Below are positions 14,343-22,573 of a DNA stretch of 64,000 nucleotides, piece by piece (positions within the stretch are counted from its first letter, which is position 1; each line of letters opens with the position of its first letter). The notes beneath the pieces are model-generated. The model was not told the origin of the DNA. It saw only the letters and a list, made by a program, of their open reading frames with translations, and did no database searches. Both the position numbers and the translations under genes were made by a program. The DNA is from Chthonomonas calidirosea (GTDB taxonomy: Bacteria; Armatimonadota; Chthonomonadetes; Chthonomonadales; CAJBBX01), in assembly GCA_020722705.1 (NCBI GenBank), contig DYKI01000003.1, positions 1 through 64,000 of the forward strand. The letters are read 5' to 3'.

Positions 14343-16744
14343 TGGAGCCCGGCCGTATCGCCGTCATTGTCGGCCTGACTTCATCTCTGCTGTCGTTCGC
14401 ATTCTATCTCGGCGCCCTGCGCAACCGCACCCGAGCCAGATATGTCGCGCGAGGCGCGTACACGCTGGCAGCCGCGGCGGGCGTCTTCTGCTTTGCGTGG
14501 TTGATGCACCTCGTGGCTTCGAAGCGCTTCGAGTACCGCTATGTGTTCGATTACACATCGGTTGATCTTGAAGGCGCGTTCCTCTATTCGGCCACCTGGG
14601 CAGGACAGGAGGGCAGCTTCGCGCTATGGACCGCCCTGACAGCCCTGATCGGCCTCTATATAGTCTGGAGGGGGCGCGATTGGGAAACGCGCGTTATGCC
14701 CGTGTACCTGACCAACATGATCGCTCTGTTTGCGATCATGCATTGGCTGAGCCCGTATGTGGTGATGCCCCCAGAAACGGGTCCCAGACCGGCCGACGTT
14801 CCGCCCGGGATGCCCTGGCCGCCGCCGTGGCCCCCTGAGGATGGCAACGGGCTGAACCCATCGCTCCAGAACATCTGGATGGCGGTGCATCCGCCGACCA
14901 TCTTCGTTGGTTTCGCATCGCTTGCCGTACCGTTTTCGTACGCCATTGCCGGGCTGTTCAGCCGATCCTATAACGACTGGGCGCGGAGAGTCGCCCCATT
15001 CGTCATGTTTACCGTGGCGACCCTGGGCGTTGGTCTTTTCATGGGTGGGTACTGGGCGTACGAGACGCAAGGCTGGCACGGCTTCTGGGCATGGGATCCG
15101 GTGGAGAATGCGTCGCTGTTCCCGTGGCTTGGTTCCCTGGCGCTGGCCCACGGCCTGGTCGTGCAGCGAGCGCGAGGAGGCATGGCGAGAACCAACGTGT
15201 TTCTCGCTGTCGTGTCATGGCTGCTCTTTGTGTACGGCACCTTCCTGACGCGTTCGGGTGTACTGGCGAACTTCTCAGTCCATGCATTTGGGATGCTGGA
15301 CAACGCAGCGCTGAGGATCCTGGTCGGCTTGATTGCGGTTCAGGGTGTCGGTGCGCTCGGGCTTCTGATCTGGCGCTGGCGGGACATCCGGTCGCGAGAG
15401 GTATCGGATGTCACCCTGTCACTTGACGCCGCGCTCTGGTTCGCCGTACTGCTGATGTGTATCGCGGCAGCCGTAGTGTGTCTCGGCACCAGTTGGCCGC
15501 TGATCTCGCGCTGGCCGATCTGGCGCTCCATCCCCGGTCTGGCGGGCCTGTACGCCGCCGATGGGGTTCGCCTCGAACCCATCTTCTACAATCGGGTCGG
15601 CACCGCGCTGACGATCCCAACGCTGCTGGTCCTCGGAATGACACCGTTCCTGATCTGGGGGCGGACCCGAGGCGAAGATGTGCTTCGGCGTTTGATGCCT
15701 CCCTGGCTGCTATCCATTGCGGGCGGCAGCGCAGTGCTCTGGTTCGTGCTGCACGAGGCAGCCTCAGGTTTCGAAGCCTCCACGCCCCGCGTAGTGACGG
15801 TTGCGGTCGGGACGCTTGGCATCTTCGCAGCGCTCACGAACGCAGTCCTGGCGATGAAGCTGCTGCGGGCCAAGCGTACATACCTGGGCGCTTGGCTGTC
15901 GCATGCCGGCGTCGGCATCCTGCTGCTGGGCACTGTGCTTACGAACGTTTACGAGAAGACTGCGAGCTATGCCGTCATCGAAGGGCGCGGCCCGGTCCGT
16001 ACGGCCTTTGGGTACTCGATCGAGTACTTGGGCTGGACCCACGAAGGGAAGAGCGAGGAAGAGGTACTGAAGGACTGGCGGCGATTCGATCACGCTGTGC
16101 GGCTCCGCGTACGCCCTGATGGGTCACGCGGCTTCAAGCCGTATGAAGCGCGTGTCGCTGTCTTCAAGTATTGGAACGCCGGGGAGGGTGAATGGGCCAC
16201 CATGACGTGGCCAAGCATCCGGAAGCAGTGGCATCGGGATGTCTATCTGGCGGCAGCCGACGACCCGAAACTGGTCCGCCCGATCGCGACGCTTCGGCCG
16301 GGGGAGACGTCCACCATTGGTGTCCCTGGGCTGGGTCCGACCGGTTACGAAGTCCGCTATGACCGCTTCTATCGTTCGGACCACTCCGGGCAGATGGCGG
16401 GCGAAATGGGGGCGGAGATGACCCTGCGGACGCCGGATGGGAAGGAAGTCAAGATCCGGCCCGGCCTGGCATTCGACGGAGGCGAGTCGCAGTCAGTCCA
16501 CATCGCCATACCCGAGCTGGATGGAGCGGTGATCCTGCAGGACGGCATCAATCCGGACACCAAGGAGGTTACTGCGGCTTTCGAGCTTCCGGGCGCTCCT
16601 GCATCGTGGGTGGTGCCGATAGCCGCAACCAACAAACCGATGATCAACCTTGTCTGGCTGGGTGTTGTGCTGATCGGACTGGGCGCCCTCGCCGCCATGA
16701 TACGACGGGCCAAAGAGGTTCAGGAACCGACGGCGGCGGCCTGA
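14342..16744 (+). CDS. ccmF: Cytochrome c heme lyase CcmF
   Basis: Ligates heme to apocytochrome c. The 800-residue protein has many transmembrane segments and is longer than the usual 640-660 residues because of an extended C-terminal extracytoplasmic domain (about 560-770) before the last helix (NLVWLGVVLIGLGALAAMI). Visible CcmF signatures are ATWAGQEGSFALW, SLQNIWMAVHPPTIFVGF and the WWD motif GWHGFWAWDPVENASLFPW (244-262). ATG 14342 overlaps the ccmE stop (TGATG), which excludes the longer upstream frame. No ccmG or ccmH follows; the gene ends 25 bases inside the convergent oxidoreductase gene. Confidence 0.96.
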   Translation: MEPGRIAVIVGLTSSLLSFAFYLGALRNRTRARYVARGAYTLAAAAGVFCFAWLMHLVASKRFEYRYVFDYTSVDLEGAFLYSATWAGQEGSFALWTALTALIGLYIVWRGRDWETRVMPVYLTNMIALFAIMHWLSPYVVMPPETGPRPADVPPGMPWPPPWPPEDGNGLNPSLQNIWMAVHPPTIFVGFASLAVPFSYAIAGLFSRSYNDWARRVAPFVMFTVATLGVGLFMGGYWAYETQGWHGFWAWDPVENASLFPWLGSLALAHGLVVQRARGGMARTNVFLAVVSWLLFVYGTFLTRSGVLANFSVHAFGMLDNAALRILVGLIAVQGVGALGLLIWRWRDIRSREVSDVTLSLDAALWFAVLLMCIAAAVVCLGTSWPLISRWPIWRSIPGLAGLYAADGVRLEPIFYNRVGTALTIPTLLVLGMTPFLIWGRTRGEDVLRRLMPPWLLSIAGGSAVLWFVLHEAASGFEASTPRVVTVAVGTLGIFAALTNAVLAMKLLRAKRTYLGAWLSHAGVGILLLGTVLTNVYEKTASYAVIEGRGPVRTAFGYSIEYLGWTHEGKSEEEVLKDWRRFDHAVRLRVRPDGSRGFKPYEARVAVFKYWNAGEGEWATMTWPSIRKQWHRDVYLAAADDPKLVRPIATLRPGETSTIGVPGLGPTGYEVRYDRFYRSDHSGQMAGEMGAEMTLRTPDGKEVKIRPGLAFDGGESQSVHIAIPELDGAVILQDGINPDTKEVTAAFELPGAPASWVVPIAATNKPMINLVWLGVVLIGLGALAAMIRRAKEVQEPTAAA

Positions 16745-17769
16745 GCGGGGATAGGCGGCACGCGAACGCTGCGCGAGGATGACGCGGCCGATCGAAGCGC
16801 CGCGCGCGTGAACTGGACAACAGGCCAGAGGTCCTCTGGCGGAGCCGGGTTGGGTGCGTGTTCCCGAATCATCCGCACGAACTCGACGTCCGAACCCTCA
16901 CCTATCTCTACGCCTTCCAGCTCGGCAGGCTGACCTTCGCGGCACCAGCGCGGCTTGAAGTTCTCGACGAGGAAATCCATCCCTTCACAGTGGATGTTGA
17001 CCTGCTCGCGCCACACCTTGGCGTCGCCAACAAAGTGGAAGGTCATGGGCACATCATCGCCGATGACTGCCTCGCCCCAGACGCGGATGGGCACTCGCGT
17101 AGCGGCGTTGTGGCAGGATGCTCGAACGCGCTGTGGGTACAGCCCGGTGACCCAGAAGACCATGTCGAGCTGATGTCCGCCGGCGTCGTAGAAGAACCCG
17201 CCCGGGCATATGGCCGGATCGTGACGCCAAGTGCCCAGATTCGGCGTGATCCAGTCCTCCGAGTTGTAGACCGTCACCGCCTTGACCGCGCCCCATCTGC
17301 CTGAGCGGATTTCCCGTCTCATGGCTCGATGTGCGCCGTCGTATCTGCGCTGATACGTCATGGCAACGATCCGCCCGGCCCCATCGCGGGTCCGGATCAC
17401 ACGCCCCAGATCTCGCGCTGATGCCGTGAGGGGCTTCTCGCAGAGCACGTGAAATCCAGCCTCCAGGCAGTCCACGACTTGCTGCACATGGTACAGATCG
17501 GGGCTGGCGATACAGACAGCATCAAGAGGGAGGCCGAGCAGGCGTCTGTAATCTTGGTCAACAACGAGCGGCGGCTCCGGCAGCATCCGTGCCGCATCGT
17601 TTAGGGCACTTGGTGACGGCTCCGCAAGAGCCGCCACCCGAACGCCGGGGATGTTCAGCAATCGTCGAATGTGGCGCTTGCCGTAGTCGCCGCAACCCAC
17701 GATGCCGATCTGAAGCGCTGCGCCCATCGCGGGTGTGAGCACCGGTTCAGGCGGACGCTTCGAGACCAT
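16720..17769 (-). CDS. Gfo/Idh/MocA family oxidoreductase
   Basis: A 349-residue NAD(P)-dependent oxidoreductase. The Rossmann loop IGIVGCGDYGKRH, CEKPLTASARDLG and FFYDAGGHQLDMVFWV, with the catalytic-type Asp and His, are visible. I place the start at ATG 17769, 11 bases after the P5C dehydrogenase stop; ATG 17727 just before the glycine-rich loop is an alternative, and neither has a strong Shine-Dalgarno sequence. The 3' end overlaps ccmF tail-to-tail by 25 bases. Substrate is unknown; it may use a sugar or cyclitol. It shares the operon with the aldehyde dehydrogenase but no common pathway is obvious. Confidence 0.88.
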   Translation of the reverse strand: MVSKRPPEPVLTPAMGAALQIGIVGCGDYGKRHIRRLLNIPGVRVAALAEPSPSALNDAARMLPEPPLVVDQDYRRLLGLPLDAVCIASPDLYHVQQVVDCLEAGFHVLCEKPLTASARDLGRVIRTRDGAGRIVAMTYQRRYDGAHRAMRREIRSGRWGAVKAVTVYNSEDWITPNLGTWRHDPAICPGGFFYDAGGHQLDMVFWVTGLYPQRVRASCHNAATRVPIRVWGEAVIGDDVPMTFHFVGDAKVWREQVNIHCEGMDFLVENFKPRWCREGQPAELEGVEIGEGSDVEFVRMIREHAPNPAPPEDLWPVVQFTRAALRSAASSSRSVRVPPIPAQAAAVGS

Positions 17770-17780
17770 GGAAAGCGCTT

Positions 17781-19328
17781 CTAGAAGCGTTCGGAGACCG
17801 ACTTGGCCTGCATGAAAAGCTGAAGGTAGTCTGATCCGCCGGCCTTGCTGTCGGTGCCGCTCATGTTGAAGCCGCCGAAGGGCTGGATGCCGACCAGTGC
17901 GCCCGTGCACTTGCGGTTCAGGTAGAGATTGCCGACATGGAACTCCGACCGGGCTTGCTCCAGACGCTGTCGGTCGCGCGAGTACACCGCACCCGTAAGG
18001 CCGTACTCGGTGCCGTTGGCGATGTCGAGCGCTTCGGCATAGCTCCTGGCAGGTATGACGGAAAGCACCGGCCCGAATATCTCCTCCTGCGCGATGCGAG
18101 CGTTCGGAGCTGCGTCCGCGAAGATCGTCGGCACGACATAGTGGCCCTCGGGCGGCGGGGGTGCACTCCCAAGTACCATGCGTCCCTCGCTGCGCCCGAT
18201 CTCGATGTAGCGCTCAATCTTGCGCTTTGAGGATTCGTCAATAACCGCACCCAGATTCGTTGCCTGTTCAGCGGGGTCACCCACCTTCAGCGCAGCGGCG
18301 CGAGCGATGACGCGATCCAGCAGCTCTTCGTAGATCGGTTGGGTGGCGATCAGGCGCGAACAGGCAGAGCACTTTTGTCCCTGAAACCCGAACGCCGATG
18401 CGATGATGCCGTCGGTGGCCAGGTCGAGGTCGGCCGTCTCGTCAACAATGATCGCGTCCTTGCCGCCCATTTCGAGTATGGTTCGCTTCAGCCAACGCTG
18501 ACCGGGATGCACCGCCGCAGCACGCTCATGGATGCGGACGCCGACCTCTCGCGATCCTGTGAACGCAACGAAGCGTGTACGGGGATCGTCAACGAGGACG
18601 TCGCCGATCTCAGCTCCGGGGCCGGGAAGGTAGTTCAGCACTCCCGCCGGCATCGAGGCCTCCTGGAGGGTCTGGATGAACAGCGCGGCAGCCACCGGCG
18701 CCTGGGATGCGGGCTTCACGATCACCGCATTGCCCGTCACCGCCGCCGCAGCCGTCATGCCGCCCATGATGGCTAGCGGGAAGTTCCAGGGCGAGATCAC
18801 TGCACCGACACCAAGCGGGAGGTAGGTGACCTGGTTCTCCTCGCCCGGGTACGGACTGGTACAGTGGTCGCCCTTCAGTCGCATCATCTCGCGGGCGTAG
18901 AACTCCAGGAAGTCAATAAGCTCGGCCGTGTCCGCCCAGGCCTCAATCCAGGACTTGCTCACTTCGTATACCAGCAAGGCCGAGAACTCGTAGGCGCGTC
19001 GTCGGAGGATCGCCGCCGCTTTCAGCAGCACCCGCGCGCGTTCATCCGGGTCCGTTCTCCGCCATGCCAACGATGCCTTCTCGGCGGACTCAATCGCCAG
19101 CGAGGCGTGATCGGCGTTCGCCGCCGACACGCGCCCAACCACGACGGACGGATGCGCAGGGTTGCGGCTCTCGATCCAGCGTCCGGTTGTCACCGGATCG
19201 CCGCCGATGACGAGCGGCCAATCGCGACCGAGTTCGCCACGGACCTTGTCGAGGGCAGACTGCATGGCCGCGCAGTATTGTGGGCTGGAGAAGTCGAGCA
19301 GGGGTTCGTTGCGAAACGATGTGAGCAT
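17781..19328 (-). CDS. rocA: L-glutamate gamma-semialdehyde (1-pyrroline-5-carboxylate) dehydrogenase
   Basis: Oxidises glutamate gamma-semialdehyde to glutamate with NAD, the second step of proline or arginine breakdown. The 515-residue protein matches the RocA/PruA group: long N-terminal segment, SPWNFPLAIMGG, FTGSREVGVRI, ILEMGGKDAIIVD, and the catalytic cysteine in GFQGQKCSACSR (about Cys320). NLYLNRKCTGALVGIQPFGGFNMSGTDSKAGG-type C-terminal motifs are also present. ATG 19328 is preceded by AAAGGA. Upstream on the minus strand TATAAT (19357-19352) could be its -10 box. Proline dehydrogenase is not in the window. Confidence 0.93.
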   Translation of the reverse strand: MLTSFRNEPLLDFSSPQYCAAMQSALDKVRGELGRDWPLVIGGDPVTTGRWIESRNPAHPSVVVGRVSAANADHASLAIESAEKASLAWRRTDPDERARVLLKAAAILRRRAYEFSALLVYEVSKSWIEAWADTAELIDFLEFYAREMMRLKGDHCTSPYPGEENQVTYLPLGVGAVISPWNFPLAIMGGMTAAAAVTGNAVIVKPASQAPVAAALFIQTLQEASMPAGVLNYLPGPGAEIGDVLVDDPRTRFVAFTGSREVGVRIHERAAAVHPGQRWLKRTILEMGGKDAIIVDETADLDLATDGIIASAFGFQGQKCSACSRLIATQPIYEELLDRVIARAAALKVGDPAEQATNLGAVIDESSKRKIERYIEIGRSEGRMVLGSAPPPPEGHYVVPTIFADAAPNARIAQEEIFGPVLSVIPARSYAEALDIANGTEYGLTGAVYSRDRQRLEQARSEFHVGNLYLNRKCTGALVGIQPFGGFNMSGTDSKAGGSDYLQLFMQAKSVSERF

Positions 19329-19351
19329 GATCGTGGAATCCTTTCGCGCTG

Positions 19352-19357
19352 ATTATA
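19352..19357 (-). promoter_or_regulatory. -10 box upstream of rocA
   Basis: A perfect TATAAT on the minus strand lies 23 bases before the rocA ATG in the short divergent gap to the sugar kinase gene. No consensus -35 box is seen 16-18 bases further upstream, so the call rests on one box and position. Confidence 0.4.
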
Positions 19358-19398
19358 GCACAGCAGGAATACGCTCCTTCGAGCAGGAATACAGCCAC

Positions 19399-20970
19399 GT
19401 GCGACACCGTAGTGAAGAGCTCATTCTTGCGCTTGACATAGGTACGACCGGCATGAAGGCGGTCGTTTATTCCACTACGGGCGCGCTCGTCGCCAACGCG
19501 AGCAGAGGCTGCTCCACCGATCGTCCGTCGCCCGGCGCCACTGAGCAGAATCCGGCCTCATGGTGGCGGGCCGCCGTCGCATGCTGCCGTTCATTGGGGA
19601 AGGTGGTGCCCGGTCTCGACCGGAGGGTCGCAGTGATCGGGCTGTCAGGCATGATGAACGGGTGCGTGCTTGTGGACGAACGGGGGCGGACCGTGAGGCC
19701 GGGCGTCATCCACGCCGATACGAGGTGCGAGCCCATATGCCATGAGTTGGCGGCCAGGCTGGACCCTTCGCTGGTCTATCGGCGCACCGGGTGCCATCTG
19801 GCCCCCTACTTCTCGCTCGGGAAACTGGCATGGCTCCACCGACACGAGCGGGACACGGTAGGACGTGCGCGCTGGTTCATTCAGGCCAAGGACTACCTGG
19901 CCGGTCGCCTGACGGGCGTCTGGGGCGTGACAGACCCGAGTGACGCCTCATTGACGTCTCTGTATGATGTGCGCGCCGGCGAATGGGCCTGCGACCTTGC
20001 CGAAGAGGCAGGCATTGATTCCCGCCTGTTGCCGGAAATCCGCCCGTCGTGCATGTCCCTCGGGGGCCTCACGCGAGAAGCCGCACGGTCCACGGGCCTT
20101 CTCGAAGGCACACCCGTTGTGCTCGGCGGAGGTGATGGCGCCTGCGCCACGCTGGGATCCGGTTCGCACCGCCCCGGACACGCCTACCATTACCTTGGCG
20201 GCACATCCTGGATAGCGGTCATTGCCGATCGGTATGAGCCTGATCCCGAGGCGCGAACGTCGCATTTGCTCGGGTTGGCGCCGGAAGAGCATGTCAACTA
20301 CGGAACAGTGCAGAGTGCAGGCACATCCGTCGAGTGGTTCCTTGCGCAGATCGGGTTCGGGACGCGGGTGAGCGCCCGCAGGCGCATAGCGGCTCTCCAG
20401 CCCCTTGCTGCTGCATCGCCTCCGGGCGCCAATGGGCTGCTGTTCCTTCCGTACCTCGATGGTGAGCGTGCTCCGATATGGGATGCATCGGCTCGCGGCG
20501 CCTTCATCGGGCTGACGGGCGGGCACACGAGAGCCGATCTGGCCAGGGCGGTTCTGGAGGGTGTCGCCCATGCCTTGCGGCATGTTCTGAGCGCCTTCGA
20601 GACGCGGGGCATTGCGCCTGAGGTGATCCGCGTACTTGGCGGAGGCATGAACTCGCGGCTATGGAGGACGATCTTCAGCGGAATCTACGGTCGGCCTTTG
20701 CACGTCCTGGAACGCCCCGAGTCGTGCACTGCCTGCGGGGCCGCGATGGCGGCTGCATGTGCTGTGGGAATCTGTCAGGATGCAGGAGAGGCGGTGAGCC
20801 GCTTCGTTCGCATTGCAGACGTCGAGTACCCTGATCCTGCAACACGTGACGTCTATGATGATGCTCAGCTCAGGTTTCGGGCGCTGTATCCGGCGCTGAA
20901 GTCAACTTTCCACTGGCCGAGCAGGGGGTTCGCCACAGGGTTCAGCGGGGTCCCGAGCGACTCGTCGTGA
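19399..20970 (+). CDS. FGGY-family carbohydrate kinase (xylulokinase-like)
   Basis: Phosphorylates a sugar or polyol with ATP; the sequence is closest to xylulokinase (XylB). N-terminal actin-like phosphate motif ALDIGTTGMKAVVY, GLSGMMNGCVLVDERG, the PSDASLTSLYDV segment, VVLGGGDGACATLGSG and C-terminal RVLGGGMNSRLW are all FGGY landmarks. From GTG 19399 the protein has 523 residues, the usual size; AGGA lies about ten bases upstream. The open frame extends further 5' but overlaps the divergent rocA start. The last 69 bases overlap ricT tail-to-tail. The true substrate may differ from xylulose. Confidence 0.88.
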   Translation: MRHRSEELILALDIGTTGMKAVVYSTTGALVANASRGCSTDRPSPGATEQNPASWWRAAVACCRSLGKVVPGLDRRVAVIGLSGMMNGCVLVDERGRTVRPGVIHADTRCEPICHELAARLDPSLVYRRTGCHLAPYFSLGKLAWLHRHERDTVGRARWFIQAKDYLAGRLTGVWGVTDPSDASLTSLYDVRAGEWACDLAEEAGIDSRLLPEIRPSCMSLGGLTREAARSTGLLEGTPVVLGGGDGACATLGSGSHRPGHAYHYLGGTSWIAVIADRYEPDPEARTSHLLGLAPEEHVNYGTVQSAGTSVEWFLAQIGFGTRVSARRRIAALQPLAAASPPGANGLLFLPYLDGERAPIWDASARGAFIGLTGGHTRADLARAVLEGVAHALRHVLSAFETRGIAPEVIRVLGGGMNSRLWRTIFSGIYGRPLHVLERPESCTACGAAMAAACAVGICQDAGEAVSRFVRIADVEYPDPATRDVYDDAQLRFRALYPALKSTFHWPSRGFATGFSGVPSDSS

Positions 20971-21774
20971 TTGGAGAGGCAGCGTAACCTGATGCAGCGG
21001 CACGGTTACCTCAACCTCACTGTCCTCGAGCGCAACGGTCACTTCACCTCGGATCACTGACGTCGCAGAAACCCGTCCGGGTCCTTTCGGTGTGGTCACG
21101 TGACTTCCGACGCACGGAAACAGGTCGCGGGCTTCGAGATAGACCTCGTGCTCGTAGCGCAGACAGCACATCAGCTTGCCGCAGGCCCCGGAAAACTTCG
21201 CCGGATTCAGGAACAGGCTCTGGTCCTTGGCCATGCGCATGGAGATCGGAGCGAAATCCGTCAAGAACGCGCGGCAGCAGAGCTCACGTCCGCATGTGCC
21301 GCACCCCCCTATCAACCGCGCCTGGTCGCGCGCTCCGACCTGGTAGAGCTGGACCCGGCATCTGAGCAGGCCTACCAGATCGCGGACAAGCTCACGAAAG
21401 TCAATGCGGCTCTCGGCAGCGAAACAAATGACCACCTGTGAACCATCGAACGAGAACTCCGCCGATAGTATCTTCATGGGCAAGCCGTGATGACGAACGC
21501 GTTGGATCGCGGTTCGCAACGCGGTTTCAGCACGTTCGGCGTTCCGCTCGATCTGAGCTTCGTCGTCCTCGGTCGCCACTCTCAGGATGGGCTTCAGGGA
21601 TGACGACGGAGATACATCAGCCAGGGGGAACCGCGCGGTTCGTACCACACCAAGTTCCAGGCCTTTGGCCGTTTCCACAATGACGCGATCGCCCACATGA
21701 AGCTCAAGGTCCGAAGCATCGAACCAGTACTGACGCCCAAGAGGGCGGAACGATACGCCTACCGCATCAGCCAT
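20902..21774 (-). CDS. ricT: PSP1-domain protein RicT (YaaT-like)
   Basis: A 290-residue PSP1-domain protein. In Bacillus RicT joins RicA and RicF in an iron-sulfur complex that affects RNase Y and development. Typical parts here are RVIVETAKGLELGVV, the domain ending FRELVRDLVGLLRCRVQLYQVGARDQARLIGG split around positions 150-180, and the cysteine set GGCGTCGRELCC and GACGKLMCCLRYE. ATG 21774 follows GGAG and overlaps the gmk stop by eight bases; an earlier ATG would lie inside gmk. The C-terminal tail after about residue 270 is Pro/Arg-rich and overlaps the kinase gene on the other strand. Confidence 0.93.
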   Translation of the reverse strand: MADAVGVSFRPLGRQYWFDASDLELHVGDRVIVETAKGLELGVVRTARFPLADVSPSSSLKPILRVATEDDEAQIERNAERAETALRTAIQRVRHHGLPMKILSAEFSFDGSQVVICFAAESRIDFRELVRDLVGLLRCRVQLYQVGARDQARLIGGCGTCGRELCCRAFLTDFAPISMRMAKDQSLFLNPAKFSGACGKLMCCLRYEHEVYLEARDLFPCVGSHVTTPKGPGRVSATSVIRGEVTVALEDSEVEVTVPLHQVTLPLQSRRVARDPAEPCGEPPARPVES

Positions 21775-22399
21775 GTGCCGACGCTCCGACGCGGCATCGC
21801 TCGGCGAGAATGATGGCACGCAGCTCGTCAACCGCTACGCAGAGATGATCGTTCACCACCACAAAGTCATACTCGTGTGCGGACGCGATCTCGCGTTCAG
21901 CCTCGCCGACCCGCTTCGCAATATCGGCTGCGGACTCGGTGCCGCGCGACATCAGACGTGATTCGAGAGCCTCCAGCGAAAGCGGCATGACGAAGACCAA
22001 TCTCGCATCCGGGATCCGACGTCGCACTTCACGGGCGCCATGGGTCTCGATCTTCAGGATAACGTCAATGCCGGCCTTGAGGATGTCGGCAATCGGGGCC
22101 AGGGGAGTGCCGTACCTGTGACCGACGAACGTGGCCGTTTCCAGGAACCACCCGGATGCCTCGCGCTTGGTGAACTCGTCGGGCGTGAGAAAGTGGTAGT
22201 CCACGCCATCAGTCTCCCCGCGGCGTTGAGGCCGCGTCGTGGCGGTTACCAGCCGCTGGATGCCGGGCAGTCCGGCAGGTGCGCCGATCAGTTCGCGGAT
22301 CACCGCGTCCTTGCCGACGCCGCTCGGGCCGGACACGACAAAGACCCTACCTTGACGACTGGTGATTCCGGTAATGGCGTGAAGATCGGCTCTGTGCAT
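21767..22399 (-). CDS. gmk: Guanylate kinase
   Basis: Converts GMP and ATP to GDP and ADP. The 210-residue protein has P-loop SGPSGVGKD (residues 23-31), the GMP-binding TTRPQRRGETDGVDYHFL segment, FVGHRYGTP, and the lid ESRLMSRGTESAADIAKRV. Length is normal (about 205). It overlaps ricT by eight bases, so both are probably co-transcribed. Upstream lies a 174-base gap with no recognised gene. Confidence 0.97.
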   Translation of the reverse strand: MHRADLHAITGITSRQGRVFVVSGPSGVGKDAVIRELIGAPAGLPGIQRLVTATTRPQRRGETDGVDYHFLTPDEFTKREASGWFLETATFVGHRYGTPLAPIADILKAGIDVILKIETHGAREVRRRIPDARLVFVMPLSLEALESRLMSRGTESAADIAKRVGEAEREIASAHEYDFVVVNDHLCVAVDELRAIILAERCRVGASAHG

Positions 22400-22573
22400 G
22401 GCCTGAGATTACCTGAAGGCTTGGCGTCGAGTCACGGGGCAGAATGCGGCGCAATCCGCGCAGAGATCGGTGAAACCATCATGACGGCCGTGCGTAGTGG
22501 GAATATCGCCGGCACTGGAGAAGCAGATGCCGCGCTTGGTGACCGTACGTAAGGATAGCACGGAGGTGGTCCG

